A stretch of DNA of 64,000 nucleotides from Nemertoderma westbladi (GCA_032718475.1 JAUCBJ010007345.1:1-64000); one strand, 5' to 3'; counted from the stretch's first letter, positions 39,413 through 51,686 are shown. Made by a program: numbers and translations. The notes: generated by a model from the letters alone, not told the origin.

Positions 39413-41660
39413 ACACACTGCAGCTACCGGTAGCCGGCTGTTGTATCTGAGTTTAACTACCAGTAGCTGACTTTACACATACAGACATATAACAACAACG
39501 CTAAACTGTAGCACAGCAGAATGGAATGGCTCCCCTTCTAGACTGACAGCACCCGCAGCGCTTTAGCAATACTTACTAGTAATAAAATTAAATTAACTCG
39601 ACATGTGGTTTGTGAATGCAGCATTAGAGAGGCCCTCCTAACAATAGACCTACTGGTACCAGCACTGTAGCACTCTTGTAACTGTATACTTGGATAGAGC
39701 AAGGGCATGCTGGTTTCTTCGATTTAAGGATTAGGCTATTACACTTGAATGCTTCCAATTTTCTGTTTACAACTTTAATTGCTCTAATCTACATTACAGC
39801 GGGCTACTACTGTCGCATAGGTAAGCCTATACAGCTATAGTTAACTTTACGCGGTCCCTTTTTTTTCAAATGTTGACCCAATATGGTTTACGGTTAACCT
39901 TTAGAACTCATGGACAGACGCACCTTCATTCGGTTAGGTATATAGGCCTAATGACTCCGCAACTGAAAGCTGACTAGCTCACGGATACAATAGGTGTGGT
40001 TAGGTACTGGTAGCGCTATAGGCCCTATAAAATCCCCTCGCACTCTCAGCTACTAACTTTCAACATTCACTCTATGTCAGTATGTTGTATGCTTTACAGT
40101 TAACCTCTAGAACACATAGTCAGGCGCCCCTTCATTCAACCAGTCATATAAAGGCTCCACTCGGATACAATAGGTGTGGCTCGCGGTATATAAAATTCAC
40201 CACTCACAAGTTCATTCATTCACTTCATGTTGTAGGTCTATATAAAACATAGTTAGTTTATTTATGTATTCGCTTTTTTTTTAATACAATACAAAAAACC
40301 TACTGATACCGGTAACACATTAACACTGTACCAAACACACGTGACTAATTATAGGCCTATACGAGTCTACTTGTTAATGGTGTATTCTTGGATCTGTTGG
40401 AAGTAGTAGAGTCGGAGCAGGAGCTACTGATATTTCTTCTTCTTGTTCTTCCCAGTGCTCACCCCTACTATAATTGTCCAGACTTATCTGGTGAGCTTCT
40501 CCCGGTTGGACCCGAACGTTTAAATTAAAGTTTTTATTTGTTGTCAATGTAGTTTGTCTACCTTCGCCGCTCGGTTTATTCTTAACCATTATAGTAATTT
40601 CGCCGTTGTTATTTTTCAAATGTAATGGAATTATTCTGTGTTTCAGACTTTAGCCAAACATTAGAACGGCTTTGATCACCAGAACGTATAACTGTTACCC
40701 TGTCATACCTGGCACCTCAAACTTACACACCGCATTATTTTACTGTTATTTACTGTCAGTGTTTATTAATTGTATTGGTTCATGGAAGATTGTTATATTT
40801 GGATATTATCGATAACTAATCATAAAACCCCATCTTCTTGATATACTGAAGGTAAGAGACCGGTTACATATAGCAATTGCGACTTATATGATATTGGTTT
40901 TGGAGTGAATCTAATGCTATTTCATAGGCACTGCATGGGTCAATTGCTGTTCTCTTTATATGTGACTAAAATTAGTAAAGGTCGGCAGATCAGTGTGCAG
41001 TATTGTGCGGTATCTGTAGTGTGCATGATTGTGACAGATAACAAAGCCATCCCGTTGTGTTTAGTGTAAGTCATAGCTCTGTTTATATATTTAGAGCGCC
41101 ACGTCCTAAAGGAACTGTTAATATTTCCCGAAAGTGAATAATATTTGTCAGAGATTATATATTAACGATCAATCGAATAATACAGTAGGCATACACCGCA
41201 ATAAGGTCAGAGCTTCCGAATCCAGTCTCCCGGGTATATCCAGCGGGTGAATGGTCGCGCATAGGCTGGCTTCGGCTAATGTAGTGTATCAAATACTCGT
41301 CATAGGCTAAAGTCGATTTACAAACTAAAAGACACCTAAATTTGGCAGGTTAAACTGCTAAAGGTCTAAAAGCGCGAACAGTAACAGTTATTGCTTCTTT
41401 ATTGCAGTAAGCAATAAAGTTGAAAAGTACCGGTCGACCGGTAACCAGTAGGCCCAACTACCTAACCACCCGGACCGGTACTTACAACAGTATAGTAGTC
41501 TCGGTATATCAGTATTATTCGATTTTGATAATTATATACCGGTAGGTCTTGATGGTTAATCAGGGACTGCAGCCCTGGTTTTTCATTAGGATTTTACTTA
41601 TTTCTGTCAGTTTTATTTATTTGTTGGCTAATATTGAGCAGAAGGCGTGTAAGCCTGCTC
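39413..41660. other. Intergenic stretch, no clear gene
   Basis: No recognised gene apart from a weak minus-strand ORF. It is rich in ACCGGT sites. A perfect 16-bp palindrome TACCGGTCGACCGGTA lies at 41428-41443. Confidence 0.4.
40374..40619 (-). CDS. Weak hypothetical ORF (81 aa)
   Basis: Reads MKNNNGEITIMVKNKPSGEG, polar and acidic with WEEQEEE and a Pro-rich C-terminus. Its composition is more protein-like than neighbouring random ORFs, but there is no recognisable domain, neighbour or signal. It could be an exon or chance. Confidence 0.2.
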   Translation of the reverse strand: MKNNNGEITIMVKNKPSGEGRQTTLTTNKNFNLNVRVQPGEAHQISLDNYSRGEHWEEQEEEISVAPAPTLLLPTDPRIHH

Positions 41661-41661
41661 A

Positions 41662-42243
41662 GATCGTACAGATAATTTGTAGGCTAGACTGTTGTCTGAC
41701 TGTTGTTAGGTCTGAACGGATTGCAGTGCATGTAGAGTGTATGTCCGATAAAGTGCCGGTTAGGAACGTAGGGGCATCCAGTGCTGTAAGGTAAATCCCC
41801 CCCGAAAGAATAAGTCGTACTACTCGGTTAGAACGCATACTAACTAACCATTTCGGAGTCTGCATGTCCTGTAGTTTATTTAGGCTTGATAGTAGTCTGC
41901 CAGCGTTTGGTCTGTACTTTGTTTGTGTAGTCTGTACAGGTACCGTAATATTTCTTATTCAGATAATTTGTAGGCTAGATTGTTGTCTGGCTGTTGTTAG
42001 GTCTGAAGAAATTGTAGTGTGTGTGGAGTGTATGTCCGATAAAGTGCCGGTTAGGAACATAGGGGCATCCAGTGCTGTAAGGTAAATCCCCCCCGAAAGA
42101 ATAAGTCGTACTACTCGGTTAGAACGCATACTAACTAACCATTTCGGAGTCTGCACATACTGTAGTTTATTTAGGCTTGATTGTAGTCTGCCAGGGTTTG
42201 GTTTGTATTTTGTTTGAGTAGTCTGTACGGGTAGCGTAATATT
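41662..42243 (+). repeat. Tandem duplication, 291-bp unit
   Basis: GATAATTTGTAGGCTAGA at 41671 and 41962, and GTGCTGTAAGGTAAATCCCC at 41782 and 42073, define a 291-bp period with about 93% identity by eye. Located 1.3-1.9 kb upstream of the BEL3 gag, it may be part of that element's LTR or leader (inference). Confidence 0.85.
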
Positions 42244-42249
42244 TATTAT

Positions 42250-43200
42250 TCAGAGTTTATGCGATTATTCGCAATATTCATACCCCCAAGTTTATTCCTA
42301 TAGTAATTGTGCTTGTTATACATACTGTTATAGTTAAATTAACCCCGGTACTACATCAGGGCTGCTTGGCGTAGGTAAAGACTGGAGATTTTGTGCTCTG
42401 GTCACTCCGGCAGATACCGTGGTTCCTTTAGCTGTCTGTTCAAGTATTTTTAACTGCTGGTTATTTGTTATACAAGTACTTGTACCTAATTTAGGGTTTA
42501 GTGTACAGTGCTTTCCGAAAGTAATTAGTGTGTAGGCAGTATATTTGTGTTGTAAAGTGGTTAATAGGCACGTTAGCTCTGGTAGGCTGCGGTAATTAAC
42601 TTCTAGGTAGGGACACTCCGTGAAACATAACGTAGTAGTACTTATAGCGATACGGCTATAAGTCGTCAGACGGTGGTATTTTTCCTATCTGGACAACGCA
42701 CTATATTTACTACTGCTTATTATTTTCAAATACCGTAGTATCCTGTCCGTTGTAATAACCAGATATTCTAACCCTTTGTTAGGCTGGTTTGTAGACTTCT
42801 TGTAAAATTACCCTAAAAATTCATACCGTACTCGTAATTTTTTGTGTTTATTTAGAGATTGTAATCTCACCCCGAAATTGTACATAATTTGTAGTAATAA
42901 GTAACTTAGGCAAGTAGAAATTATTTGTTTTAGTGTCCAATAAGTAGCACTTCACTGAGAGCACACAGCTTCTGTGTAGTGACTCCTTCCTAGAAATAAT
43001 AACATTATTTCAAACATTGAAACAAAACCCATTAAACGGGTATATATATTATAAATCAATTCAAACCGATTTATAAAATAGTAGGCCTGTCATATAACAA
43101 TTAGGTCTTAACATCAGTTGGACTACTGCTTAAATAACGGTAATAAAGTAAAGTAAAGTAACCAAGTAACCCTTAAAATTCAGAAATACAATTATTCTAA
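42250..43200. other. No gene seen
   Basis: A+T-rich, possibly the LTR or leader of BEL3, but no second LTR copy exists in the window to test this. Confidence 0.35.
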
Positions 43201-43204
43201 AATA

Positions 43205-43480
43205 ATTGACATACCGGTATTTACAATAGGCTTATAATATTTATTCTATAAATCTAAGCTGAAATTATATACCGGTATTCTGTAATTAATTCTAGTTTAT
43301 AATTATACTTATATACTATAAGTGTGAGCTGTATACCGGTATTCACGATAGGCTTATTATATATTTCTATATATCTATGCTGAAATTATATACCGGTATT
43401 CTGTGACAAACCTAGTCTGTAATAATACTTATATATGCTATAAGTGTATACCGGTATTCTGATACATTGTATATATATCA
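43205..43480 (+). repeat. ~120-bp tandem repeat with ATACCGGTAT palindrome
   Basis: ATACCGGTATT is seen at about 43211, 43272, 43333, 43395 and 43447. The larger unit (CGGTATT, GATAGGCTTAT, ATCTAAGCTGAAATTATATACC, TTATACTTATATACTATAAG) repeats about every 115-122 bp. It ends 80 bp before the BEL3 ATG. Confidence 0.8.
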
Positions 43481-43563
43481 TTTTACATAGAGTGACGATA
43501 TCGGTAATTAATTACTAGGCTAACAGTTGATACTGAATTACTAGACTTACTGTACAAATAAAC

Positions 43564-45900
43564 ATGTCTGATACAAAACAAAATCTATCAGACAGTCTTT
43601 TAGATACAACCATCTGTGACCCAGACAGGAGTGTGGAACGTGTGAGACCCAAGTTCAACTCACCTCCTACTGTAAGAAAGATCATCCCTCCAGTAGTAGT
43701 ATCAGACCCTAGGCTAGTCCAACACCGTAGGTCTATCATCGGCACTCGGGCTCAAGTAAAGCGGGATCAAGAAGCAGCTGTCAAACAGCAGCATCCTAGC
43801 CAGGAACTTAGTTCTCAGCGGCCCAATAGCTCCAGTAGTTCGGACACTGTAGAGCTGACACCCGAGTGCGGAGAAAAGATGAAAGATACAGTTTATTCGG
43901 ATCCCCTTCTCATTCTTCCTGCAGCAGTACTAACTACGGTATTGATTGCGGTGGAGGAACACCAACTTGATTGGGCGAGAGGTAGGAGATCGACCAAGGA
44001 CAGTTATGCGGGATACACCAAGGAGGAACTGAAGTCTATTGTCGAGTCGAAATGGAACTTCCCCAGACCCGGACTCCCGTTTGACTTATCAGAAGCTACC
44101 TGGGAAGACATACACAGGATGGGAGTGACAAAAGACACAATAGATCCAGCTGTCTGGAAGAGGTCAGCAGCGGATATGTACAGGGATTCTTCAGCTCTTT
44201 GGAGCGATTAGAAGAACAACTGTTTTGACAACCCCAAGGACCTCAAGAGCAGGGAGAGCTGCTTTATCAAGTACGAGAAAGAACTCTACGCATCAGACTA
44301 ATCCTATCGGCCTTTCAGGAAGCTTCGAAAAGAAGACAGGACACGTCGTTGCAAGTTGCCGTAAAGACTTGGTTTCAGTGGGTGAGTCTCAAGGTTCAAG
44401 GAACAGCCCAGTGGAAATCGCAGCTGGCTGATCGCTCAGCCCATGGAGAATCAACAGACACTACCTTTTCTCAAGTGGAAAGTGAAGCGACCACAGAGAA
44501 ACCGCATGAGAGGGACGCTATTGACATCTATCTGTCAGACTATCAAAGATTTCTAGGAGATGAAGAGTTGAGGAGACGGCTGGCTGGACTTCGCCCTAAT
44601 AGTGAAGGAGCCAAGTTTGTGTTGGACGCAATAGATGCGGAAATGTTAGCTGCGAACCAAGCTAAATTTGATGAAAGCCTCCGCATCGCTAGAGTCCAAG
44701 AAGAACAAGTAAAGAAAAAACGTATAGAAGACAGAAAGATAGCAGCAGCGGCAGTGGCAGCGGCAGAAGCGGAAAGAAAAGCGGCAGAAGCGGAAAGAAA
44801 GGCGGCAGAAGCGGAAAGAAAGGCGGTAGAGGCAGCGGCGGAAGTGGAAAGAAAAGCCGCAGAAGTGGAAAGAAAAGCGGCCGAAGCGGAAAGAAAGATA
44901 GCAGTGGCAGAAGCAGAACGGAGAGCGTCTGAAGAGACCACCCAACTAGAGTTGGAAAATATTCAAGAGAATCAAGACTGCATGAATAAACAGTTAGCAG
45001 CTAGTCAAATGCAGATGATGAGTCGATCTACTCCCAAACGACAGAGATTTACATCCTCTGATGAAGGCGATACCACCAATCCTGAAGGCGGAGGACATAG
45101 ATCTCGTCTAAGTAGGCGTAGAAGAACGTCTCACTGTCAGAAATTGCCTAATTTGCCACCGGCCGTTAGAAGACAACTAGCTAGCACAGACTTAGGTAGT
45201 ACAGAATTAGGTAGTACAGACCAAATTATTGAAGTAGAAAGACTCCCTACTATAGTGGATGAACCTGAAATAATTAGGCCTGTACTCGAAGCCACCCCTT
45301 CGGTGAGAGAGACACCTGTACTCACAGAACTTACTTCTAAATTCCCTTTGCACAGCACGAAACTACCTGTGCCCAGCAAAACAACCTCTGAGACAGTTCC
45401 TGTCCTGGACTCCGAGCGAAATATTAATGATTTGTCGCCCGTTGTTACCCGTCCGCCCGCTACTAGGTTAGCGGCTCCCGCTTCAGCGGGTGAGTGGGTT
45501 GAGGAGGGACGGCGGGAGATGAGCCTCTTGCTCGGCCAGTTGAGAGAACACTGGGCGTGTTCCTCACAGCAGGTCCGGGAGTTGGAAGGGACTGTTCAGC
45601 AGTTAAAGGGAACAGTCAGAGAGAGTAGGTTAGAGTTGCAAGAAGTGCAGCAGAATATCGCGTTAGAATGCGATAAATTGGTAAATATACAAAAGGGTAT
45701 CCCACCACCCCCTGTAACAATGTGTCAACCTGTTAGGTCTGAAGTATTTCATGCGCAAGGTGTGGAGCCTACACGCATCTATACTGCTAGTGAAGTAGAA
45801 ACTCCTATAGTAAACCCTATTAAGGGTAATTATAAACCTGTTGACAATGATATTCCATATAGACCTGATCATAATCCGAGAAATTTATATACCGATAACT
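43564..45900 (+). pseudogene. BEL3: N-terminal gag region of a third BEL-like element
   Basis: The first frame (43564-44211, 215 aa) starts MSDTKQNLSDSLLDTTICDP and has a helical domain (GYTKEELKSIVESKWNFPRP). A frame change near 44180 and a TGA near 44225 lead to a third-phase frame that runs open to 45941. That frame encodes a long Ala/Glu/Lys coiled coil (EAERKAAEAERK repeats), a Ser/Pro region and a second heptad region (SQQVRELEGTVQQLKGTVRE). The architecture matches the coiled-coil N-terminal extensions of BEL1 and BEL2 gag. The DUF1759 core, zinc knuckles and pol are missing: BEL3 sequence stops at about 45900, where minus-strand Polinton capsid sequence begins. Confidence 0.6.
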
Positions 45901-45907
45901 CGATATT

Positions 45908-47045
45908 AACACATTCATTAAACTTTCGAATTCCAACATAAAATTGTTTTCTGGGAAGTTAGGGCAGTATGGATACCCATGTATAATACAGGAATCGATG
46001 TTAAATTCAGCATAATTTAAATCAAAATGGTTAAAATGTAGCAGATTACTGCTTAATTCCCTGTTGAAGTTGGCGTTGGTAAGCATTCCAATCAAATACT
46101 TAGGTAATTTTCCTTGGATTATGTTCGATTCTGTATAACTGGACTGTCCCCCGCCAATAGTGAAGGTTTTCACTTCTTGTTTTAACAAGTTATAAATAAA
46201 GTCATTTTTTTGTGACCCCAACAAATGCGCGCGCATAACCTCGGCATCAATCCTGTGGCGTTTTATTTTTAAATTAATATTCATGATTTTAACTCTTGGG
46301 TTTGCCAATCCTGCAGGGGGTCAACTTTAAAAAAAAAAATTATTCAATACTCGGTCTATACGAAGTCAAATGTTAATTCCTGGCGGCAGTAATTTGTCCT
46401 GACTTGTTAGGTCTAAAAAAATTGGGGCCACAACAAATTTAACATAAATCCCACAAACGCCATTCCCAGTAGCAACAGGTACCCAGCCTAGATTATTATC
46501 TGTATCCTCATAACCACCAGCTTTTAAAATACCGCTTTTTTCGTTAGCATCTGTCAACAGTAATGTCTGAAATGTAGACTTATAGGCGTAGAACCCATTC
46601 AAGGTTTCAACTAGCTTTTCATTTAGGTACAACAAACAATTCTCAAACAGCTATCCACCCGGGTAATTGAGATGGTGGAGGGTTGTATCGTCGTTAGCCC
46701 TATCACCGTCCCACATAATTTTATATTTAATGTGAAATTTCGAATTCTTTAAATCAGTATATAGAACATTTGACAGGGGTATAAAGAATTCTATTTGCCT
46801 GGCATTTGCGTCAAGTGTAGAAATCGGGTAGATATCCAAAAAATGTGAAGATGTGTATTCTCGCTGATTTGTTTTACTCGAGAATAATGATAATTCTAAT
46901 TTACTCATTGTTAAGTTACATGAAAATATCACGACATTTATTATTTCGCTTTTACGTTTGCGGCCAACGTTCATACCCATTCTTGCGTGTCGCCGTTTCC
47001 TGCTCCTCTTTTTTTTACTCTTTGGGTTTGTTAATTCATTGTATA
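45908..47045 (-). pseudogene. Major capsid protein, minus lineage copy A (with basic leader)
   Basis: The minus-strand capsid proper starts MSKLELSLFSSKTNQREYTS at about 46908. It is preceded in frame by a basic stretch (SKKKRSRKRRHAR, MGMNVGRKRKSE). The segments 46980-46651, 46635-46366 and 46308-45908 lie in different frames or are split by stops. Motifs include IEFFIPLSNVLYTDL, MLYLNEKLVETLNGFYAYKS and EVKTFTIGGGQSSYTESNII, parallel to the plus-strand capsid gene. The C-terminal end is cut at the BEL3 junction (about 45900-45908). Confidence 0.75.
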
Positions 47046-47079
47046 CCCGTTGGGCGATTTGGCGTGTCTTTGGATGAGG

Positions 47080-47442
47080 TTATAACCGTGCAGCCACTTT
47101 ATTTATCAAATCATTTGCTTTACTGCGTAAAATACATTTTCCTTTGGGAATTATGTATTTGCGCGCCACTTTTGATGCTTTGGGGAGTGCTTTAGTTAGC
47201 ACCTTTCTTCCTAACTTGCACGCTAATATACCGAGGCCAGTTGTTGATATTCTACGCCCACGCTGACGATTTCGGGCGTAACGCTGGCCGAATTTATTAT
47301 TCTTATTATTCCATACACCAGCAGAAAGGCCAGACCCAGGGAGAATTCTTCTACCCTTAAAAACGGGTATATTGCTATAATTCCCACTTCCCAGTTGGAT
47401 TTGTGGGGTGCTATATAATTTAAACAAATTAGAATCTGACAT
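47080..47442 (-). CDS. pVI-like minor capsid protein, copy A (120 aa)
   Basis: An intact ORF starting MSDSNLFKLYSTPQIQLGSG, with IPVFKGRRILPGSG, a basic RYARNRQRGRR and a C-terminal amphipathic Lys-rich region (LGRKVLTKALPKASKVARKY). It is related to 35236-35583 by the shared start, the VFKG box and position just upstream of the capsid gene. Confidence 0.65.
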   Translation of the reverse strand: MSDSNLFKLYSTPQIQLGSGNYSNIPVFKGRRILPGSGLSAGVWNNKNNKFGQRYARNRQRGRRISTTGLGILACKLGRKVLTKALPKASKVARKYIIPKGKCILRSKANDLINKVAARL

Positions 47443-47460
47443 TATTATTATGAGTATTTA

Positions 47461-48141
47461 TTATAACGTATAATAATAATAATTCTTTACTACATACGTA
47501 TATGTGTAATCAACAAATAATATAAGTACCACATAATAATACAATATAATTAAAAATATATACACATTAATTTGATGACAACCATTTCCCATAACCAACC
47601 AATTAAAACAAGAATCTCTATCAGAATGGTAGACACAATTTGTTATTGCCGAATAATCATGGAAAAGAAATTTGGTGTCATAATCGACATATTTTTCATT
47701 TATGCCGTACGTTTCTAGAAGTGTTCCATTCACATTAAATTCATTTTTTAAAATAAATAATTTCGGTATTCCACGTATTAATATTTGAAATCCCAACCGT
47801 TTTTTTTCTTGTAACCATTCCTGTATGTACATTTTAAATGCGCTTTGGTCCATAAATCCGTAGTCAAAATTAATGTGATGCGTAATATTGGCAAGTTGTG
47901 TGAGACGATCGTATTCGCCTAAACTTAAAATTTTTGCGGATGGTCCATTAATAAACCATACGTTTTCTAATGATTTTATGGTAGTATTATAAGCCGCAAA
48001 CTCTTTAAAATAAATGGTTGCAACGGAGTGTTGGCCGATCTGCGGATGATGCGTCTAATATTGGAAATCTACTATTATTCCTGGGTTTTCCAGCGTCGGG
48101 TAATAATCACACCCGCGGCTGTGACTTAGAAATTTATCCAT
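47461..48141 (-). pseudogene. Unidentified Polinton-associated protein, copy A
   Basis: The ATG at 48141 (MDKFLSHSRGCDYYPTLENP) leads to IIVDFQY and an in-frame TAG, then VATIYFKEFAAYNTT, PSAKILSLGEYDRL, FLFHDYSAITNCVYHSDRDS and FNWLVMGNG. It is a homologue of 37668-38217. The reading after the last Cys is low-complexity. Confidence 0.5.
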
Positions 48142-48156
48142 ATAGTTGCTATTACT

Positions 48157-49014
48157 TCAGATAATGATAAATAATAAATAATTTACATCGATTAAATTAT
48201 AACTATCCCAGTCAATTCGTATAAAATGAAGAGTCAATATTGAATTTCCATAATGAAAGCGCAACAGATCACCCGAATCCCCAACCAATTTAGCCAGTAT
48301 ATAGCGTAAATTAGATGTTACTTTAAGTTTTTTATAATATATTTGTTCGACTTCTCTCGTAATGACTTTGCCGTATTCCCCTTCTAATGATATGGTGCGC
48401 AACAGCTGATTTCGTTATTGTCCACAAATTGAGATTCAACACAATTAAGGTAAATATTTATGTTAGGGTCTAGTATCTCGACTGCGTCAGGATGTTTATG
48501 GCACTGGTACTTATTATTCCGTGGATTAATTCTAATTAAATTTTACTCTCCGACGTCGGTTTTTACGCACTTGAAATCTAATTTATCAATATCATGCTCT
48601 ATTAATCCTAGGTAACCACCCAAACATTTGCTGACGAATATTTCCCACTGTTTTCCTCTAAAATGGAATAGTTATATCGCCCGACCTCGCTCTATTATCA
48701 ACTATATTAATTTGAGCTTTAATAATGCTTTTGTTGAAGAACTCATTGATTCTTTCTAATGTCAGAAACGACCCTTCCGGGAGAGTGACATCTCTTGTAT
48801 CCATTTTTTAATTTTTTATAGCCTTTATATAAATGTTACCATTATCGTGACGAATACTAGATACGTAGGTTGTACTAGTCAAACCTACAAACCATTGCCC
48901 TCTAGCGATAGGTAAAGGAATTTGTAAATTTGATTGGAATATGCTAGCATTATTACGCGGAAATTATATTGGGTTCGCGTTTGAAGGTAGTATGACATAA
49001 TAACTATTCATCAT
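48157..49014 (-). pseudogene. Penton-like protein, minus lineage copy A
   Basis: Starts MMNSYYVILPSNANPI, then a stop, FPRNNASIFQSN, GQWFVGLTSTTYVSS (the WxVGL-type block), LPEGSFLTLERINEFFN, and after further breaks the C-terminus ending GNSILTLHFIRID. Frames change several times. The layout equals the plus-strand penton-like copy 2. Confidence 0.65.
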
Positions 49015-49058
49015 TCTACCAGTATTGTAATTGTGACTGTTTTTTTTAGTTTTTTTTT

Positions 49059-49700
49059 TTAGTCTATACAAAGTCGAATGTTAATACCTGGTGGCAGTAA
49101 TTTGTCCTGACTTGTTAGGTCTACAAAAATTGGGGCCACAACGAATTTAACATAATTCCCCCGAATGCCATTCCCAGTAGCGACAGGTACCCCGCCTAGA
49201 TTATTATCTGTATCGTCATAACCACCAGTTCTTAAAATACCGCTTTTTTTGTTAGCATCTGTTAACAGTAATGTCTGAAACGTAGACTTATAGGCGTAGA
49301 ACCCATTCGAGGTTTCAACTAGCTTTTCATTTAGGTACAACAAACAATTCTATAAACAGCGATCCAGCCGGGTAATTGAGATGGTGGAGGGTTGTATCGT
49401 CATTAACCCTATTACCGTCCCACGTAATTTTATATTTAATGTGAAATTTCGAATTCTTTAAATCAGTATATAGAACATTTGACTGGGGTGTAAAGAACTC
49501 TATTTGCCTGGCATTCGCGTCAAGTGTAGAAATCAGGTAGATATCCAAAAAATGTGAAGATGTGTATTCTTGCTGATTTGTTTTACTTGAGAATAATGAT
49601 AATTCTAATTTACTCATTGTTAAGTTACTTGAAAATATCACGACATTTATTATTTCGCTTTTTACGTTTGCGACCAATGTTCATCATACCCACACTTGGG
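49059..49700 (-). pseudogene. Major capsid protein, minus lineage copy B (N-terminal half)
   Basis: Segments 49677-49327 (KLELSLFSSKTNQQEYTSSH) and 49343-49059 (MLYLNEKLVETSNGFYAYKS) parallel copy A. The sequence stops after LLPPGINIRLCID, where it abuts the penton-like gene of copy A, so the second jelly roll is absent. This abutment marks the duplication joint (about 49015-49059). Confidence 0.7.
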
Positions 49701-49759
49701 TATCGCCGTTTCACGCTCCTCTTGTTTTACTTTTTGGGTTTGTAAATTCATTGTATAGC

Positions 49760-50022
49760 CGTTGGGCGATTTGGCGTGTCTTTGGATGAAGTTCTAACCG
49801 TGTAGCCACTTTATTTATCAAATCATCTGCTTTACTACGTAAAATACGTAATATACATATTAATTAGTAATACATATTATTCTTATTATTCCATACACCA
49901 GTAGAAGGGCCAAACCCGGGGAGAATGCTTCCACCCTTAAAAGCGAGTATATCACTATAATTCCCACTTCCCAGTTGGATTTGTAGGGTGCTATATAATT
50001 TAAACAAATTAGAATCTGACAT
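49760..50022 (-). pseudogene. pVI-like remnant, copy B
   Basis: The start (MSDSNLFKLYSTL-like) and the LGSGNYSDI / FKGGSILPGFG region match copy A, but the middle is deleted (about 49860-49880), leaving only the two ends. Confidence 0.55.
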
Positions 50023-50059
50023 TATTATTATGAGTATTTATTATAACGTATAATAATAA

Positions 50060-50739
50060 TAATTCTTTACTACATACGTATGTGTAAATCAACAAATAAT
50101 ATAAGTACCACATAATAATACAATATAGTTAATAAATATATACACATTAATTTGATGACAACCATTTCCCATAACCAACCGCGAGTTTCATAGAACAGTA
50201 ATTAAAACAAGAATCTCTATCGAATGGTAGACACAATTTGTTATTGCTGAATAATCATGGAAAAGACATTTGGTGTCATAATCGTCATATTTTTCGTTTA
50301 TGCTGTACGTTTCTAGAAGTGTTCCATTCACATTAAATTCATTTTTTAAAATAAATAATTTCGGTATTCCGTGTATTAATATTTAAAACCCCAACCATTT
50401 CATTTCTTGTAACCATACCTGTATGTACATTTTAAATGCGCTTTGGTCCATAAATCCGTAGTCAAAATTAATGTGATGCGTAATATTGGCGAGTTGTGTG
50501 AGCTGATTGTATTTACTTAAACTTAAAATTTTTGCGGACGGTCCATTAATAAACCATACGTTTTCTAATGATTTTATGGTAGTATTATAAGCCGCAAACT
50601 CTTTAAAATAAATGGTTGCAACAGAGTGTTGGCCGATCTGCGGATGATGCGTCTAATATTGGAAATCTACTATTATTCCGGGGTTTACCAGCGTCGGGTA
50701 ATAATCACGTCCGCGGCTGTGACTTAGAAATATATCCAT
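50060..50739 (-). pseudogene. Unidentified Polinton-associated protein, copy B
   Basis: Parallel to 47461-48141, including the same in-frame TAG after VDFQY and the conserved VATIYFKEFAAYN block. It has additional indels near 50180-50400. Confidence 0.45.
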
Positions 50740-50813
50740 ATAGTCGCTATTACTTCAGATAATCAGATAATAATAAATAATAAATAATTTACATCGATTA
50801 AATTGTGACTATC

Positions 50814-51340
50814 TCAGTCAATTCGTATAAAATGAACTGTCAATATTGAATTTCCATAATGAAAGCGCAACAGATCACCCGAATCCCCAACCAATTTAGC
50901 CCGTATATAGCTTAAATTAGATGTTACTTTAAGTTTTTTATAATATATTTGTTCGACTTCTCTAGTAGTGACTTCACCGTATTCCCCTTCTAATGGTATG
51001 GTGCGCAACAGCTGATATTCGCTATTGTCCACAAATTGAGATTCAACACAATTAAGGTGAATATTTATGTTAGGGTCTAGTATCTCGACTGCGTCAGGAT
51101 GTTTATGGCACTGGTACTTATTATTCCGTGGATTAATTCTAATTAAATTATAATCTCCAGCGTCGGTTTTTACACACTTGAAACCTAATTTATCAATATC
51201 GTGCTCTATTAATCCTAGGTAACCACCCAAACGTTTGCTGACGAATATTTCCCATTGTTTTCCTCTAAAATGAATAGTTATATCACCTAACCTCGCTCTA
51301 TTATCAACTATATTAATTTGAGCTTTAATAATGCTAGTAG
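50814..51340 (-). pseudogene. Penton-like protein, minus lineage copy B (C-terminal part)
   Basis: ORF 51230-50814 reads GGYLGLIEHDIDKLGFKCVK, NLIRINPRNNKYQCHKHPD, YQLLRTIPLEGEYGEVTTRE and ends GNSILTVHFIRID. It is better preserved than copy A over this part. The 5' end is truncated near 51340. Confidence 0.6.
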
Positions 51341-51554
51341 TAGGGTAAACAACTTAAATGAAACAGCGTCTGCCATAGTCTACCATGTTAAAGAATTTAC
51401 CGAATGGCTCTTGCCCCACCTACTTACTATGACTACCATTGTTACCCCGCCCACTTACTATGGTTACCATTGTGCATATGTAACATATGTCACCACTGTG
51501 TATATGTGACATATGTGGTATAAGGCCAGTCCACAGACAGAAGTAATTTAATTA

Positions 51555-51647
51555 TATCGCTAAGCAACAAGTTGTGGGGTGAGCCGCAAAGTGAGTGTAA
51601 GGTTATAGTATTTATAATATTATTTTTAATTTGATTATTATACTTAA
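51555..51647 (+). repeat. Dispersed repeat shared with 29141-29233, copy 2
   Basis: CGCTAAGCAACAAGTTGTGG, AAAGTGAGTGTAAGGTTAT and TTTATAATATTATTTTTAAT in the same order as at 29141. Confidence 0.7.
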
Positions 51648-51686
51648 ATCCATCACCCTTACTATTTTAAAATTTCTTCCACCACC

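Larger units (their letters stand above)
45908..51340 (-). mobile_element. Second Polinton lineage, ~2.7-kb tandem duplication
   Basis: On the minus strand the order penton-like, unidentified protein, pVI-like, capsid occurs twice (51340 to 49059, then 49014 to 45908). Offsets between matching points are 2.58-2.71 kb and identity is around 90% by eye. Both copies have stops and frameshifts, and the right copy has lost most of its pVI-like gene. The gene order differs from the plus-strand element, where the unidentified gene lies after the protease. Confidence 0.8.

Noticed and set aside
51318-51509. Plus-strand 63-codon ORF
   Set aside because: Overlaps the penton remnant edge and CA/TG-rich repeats; no recognisable features.
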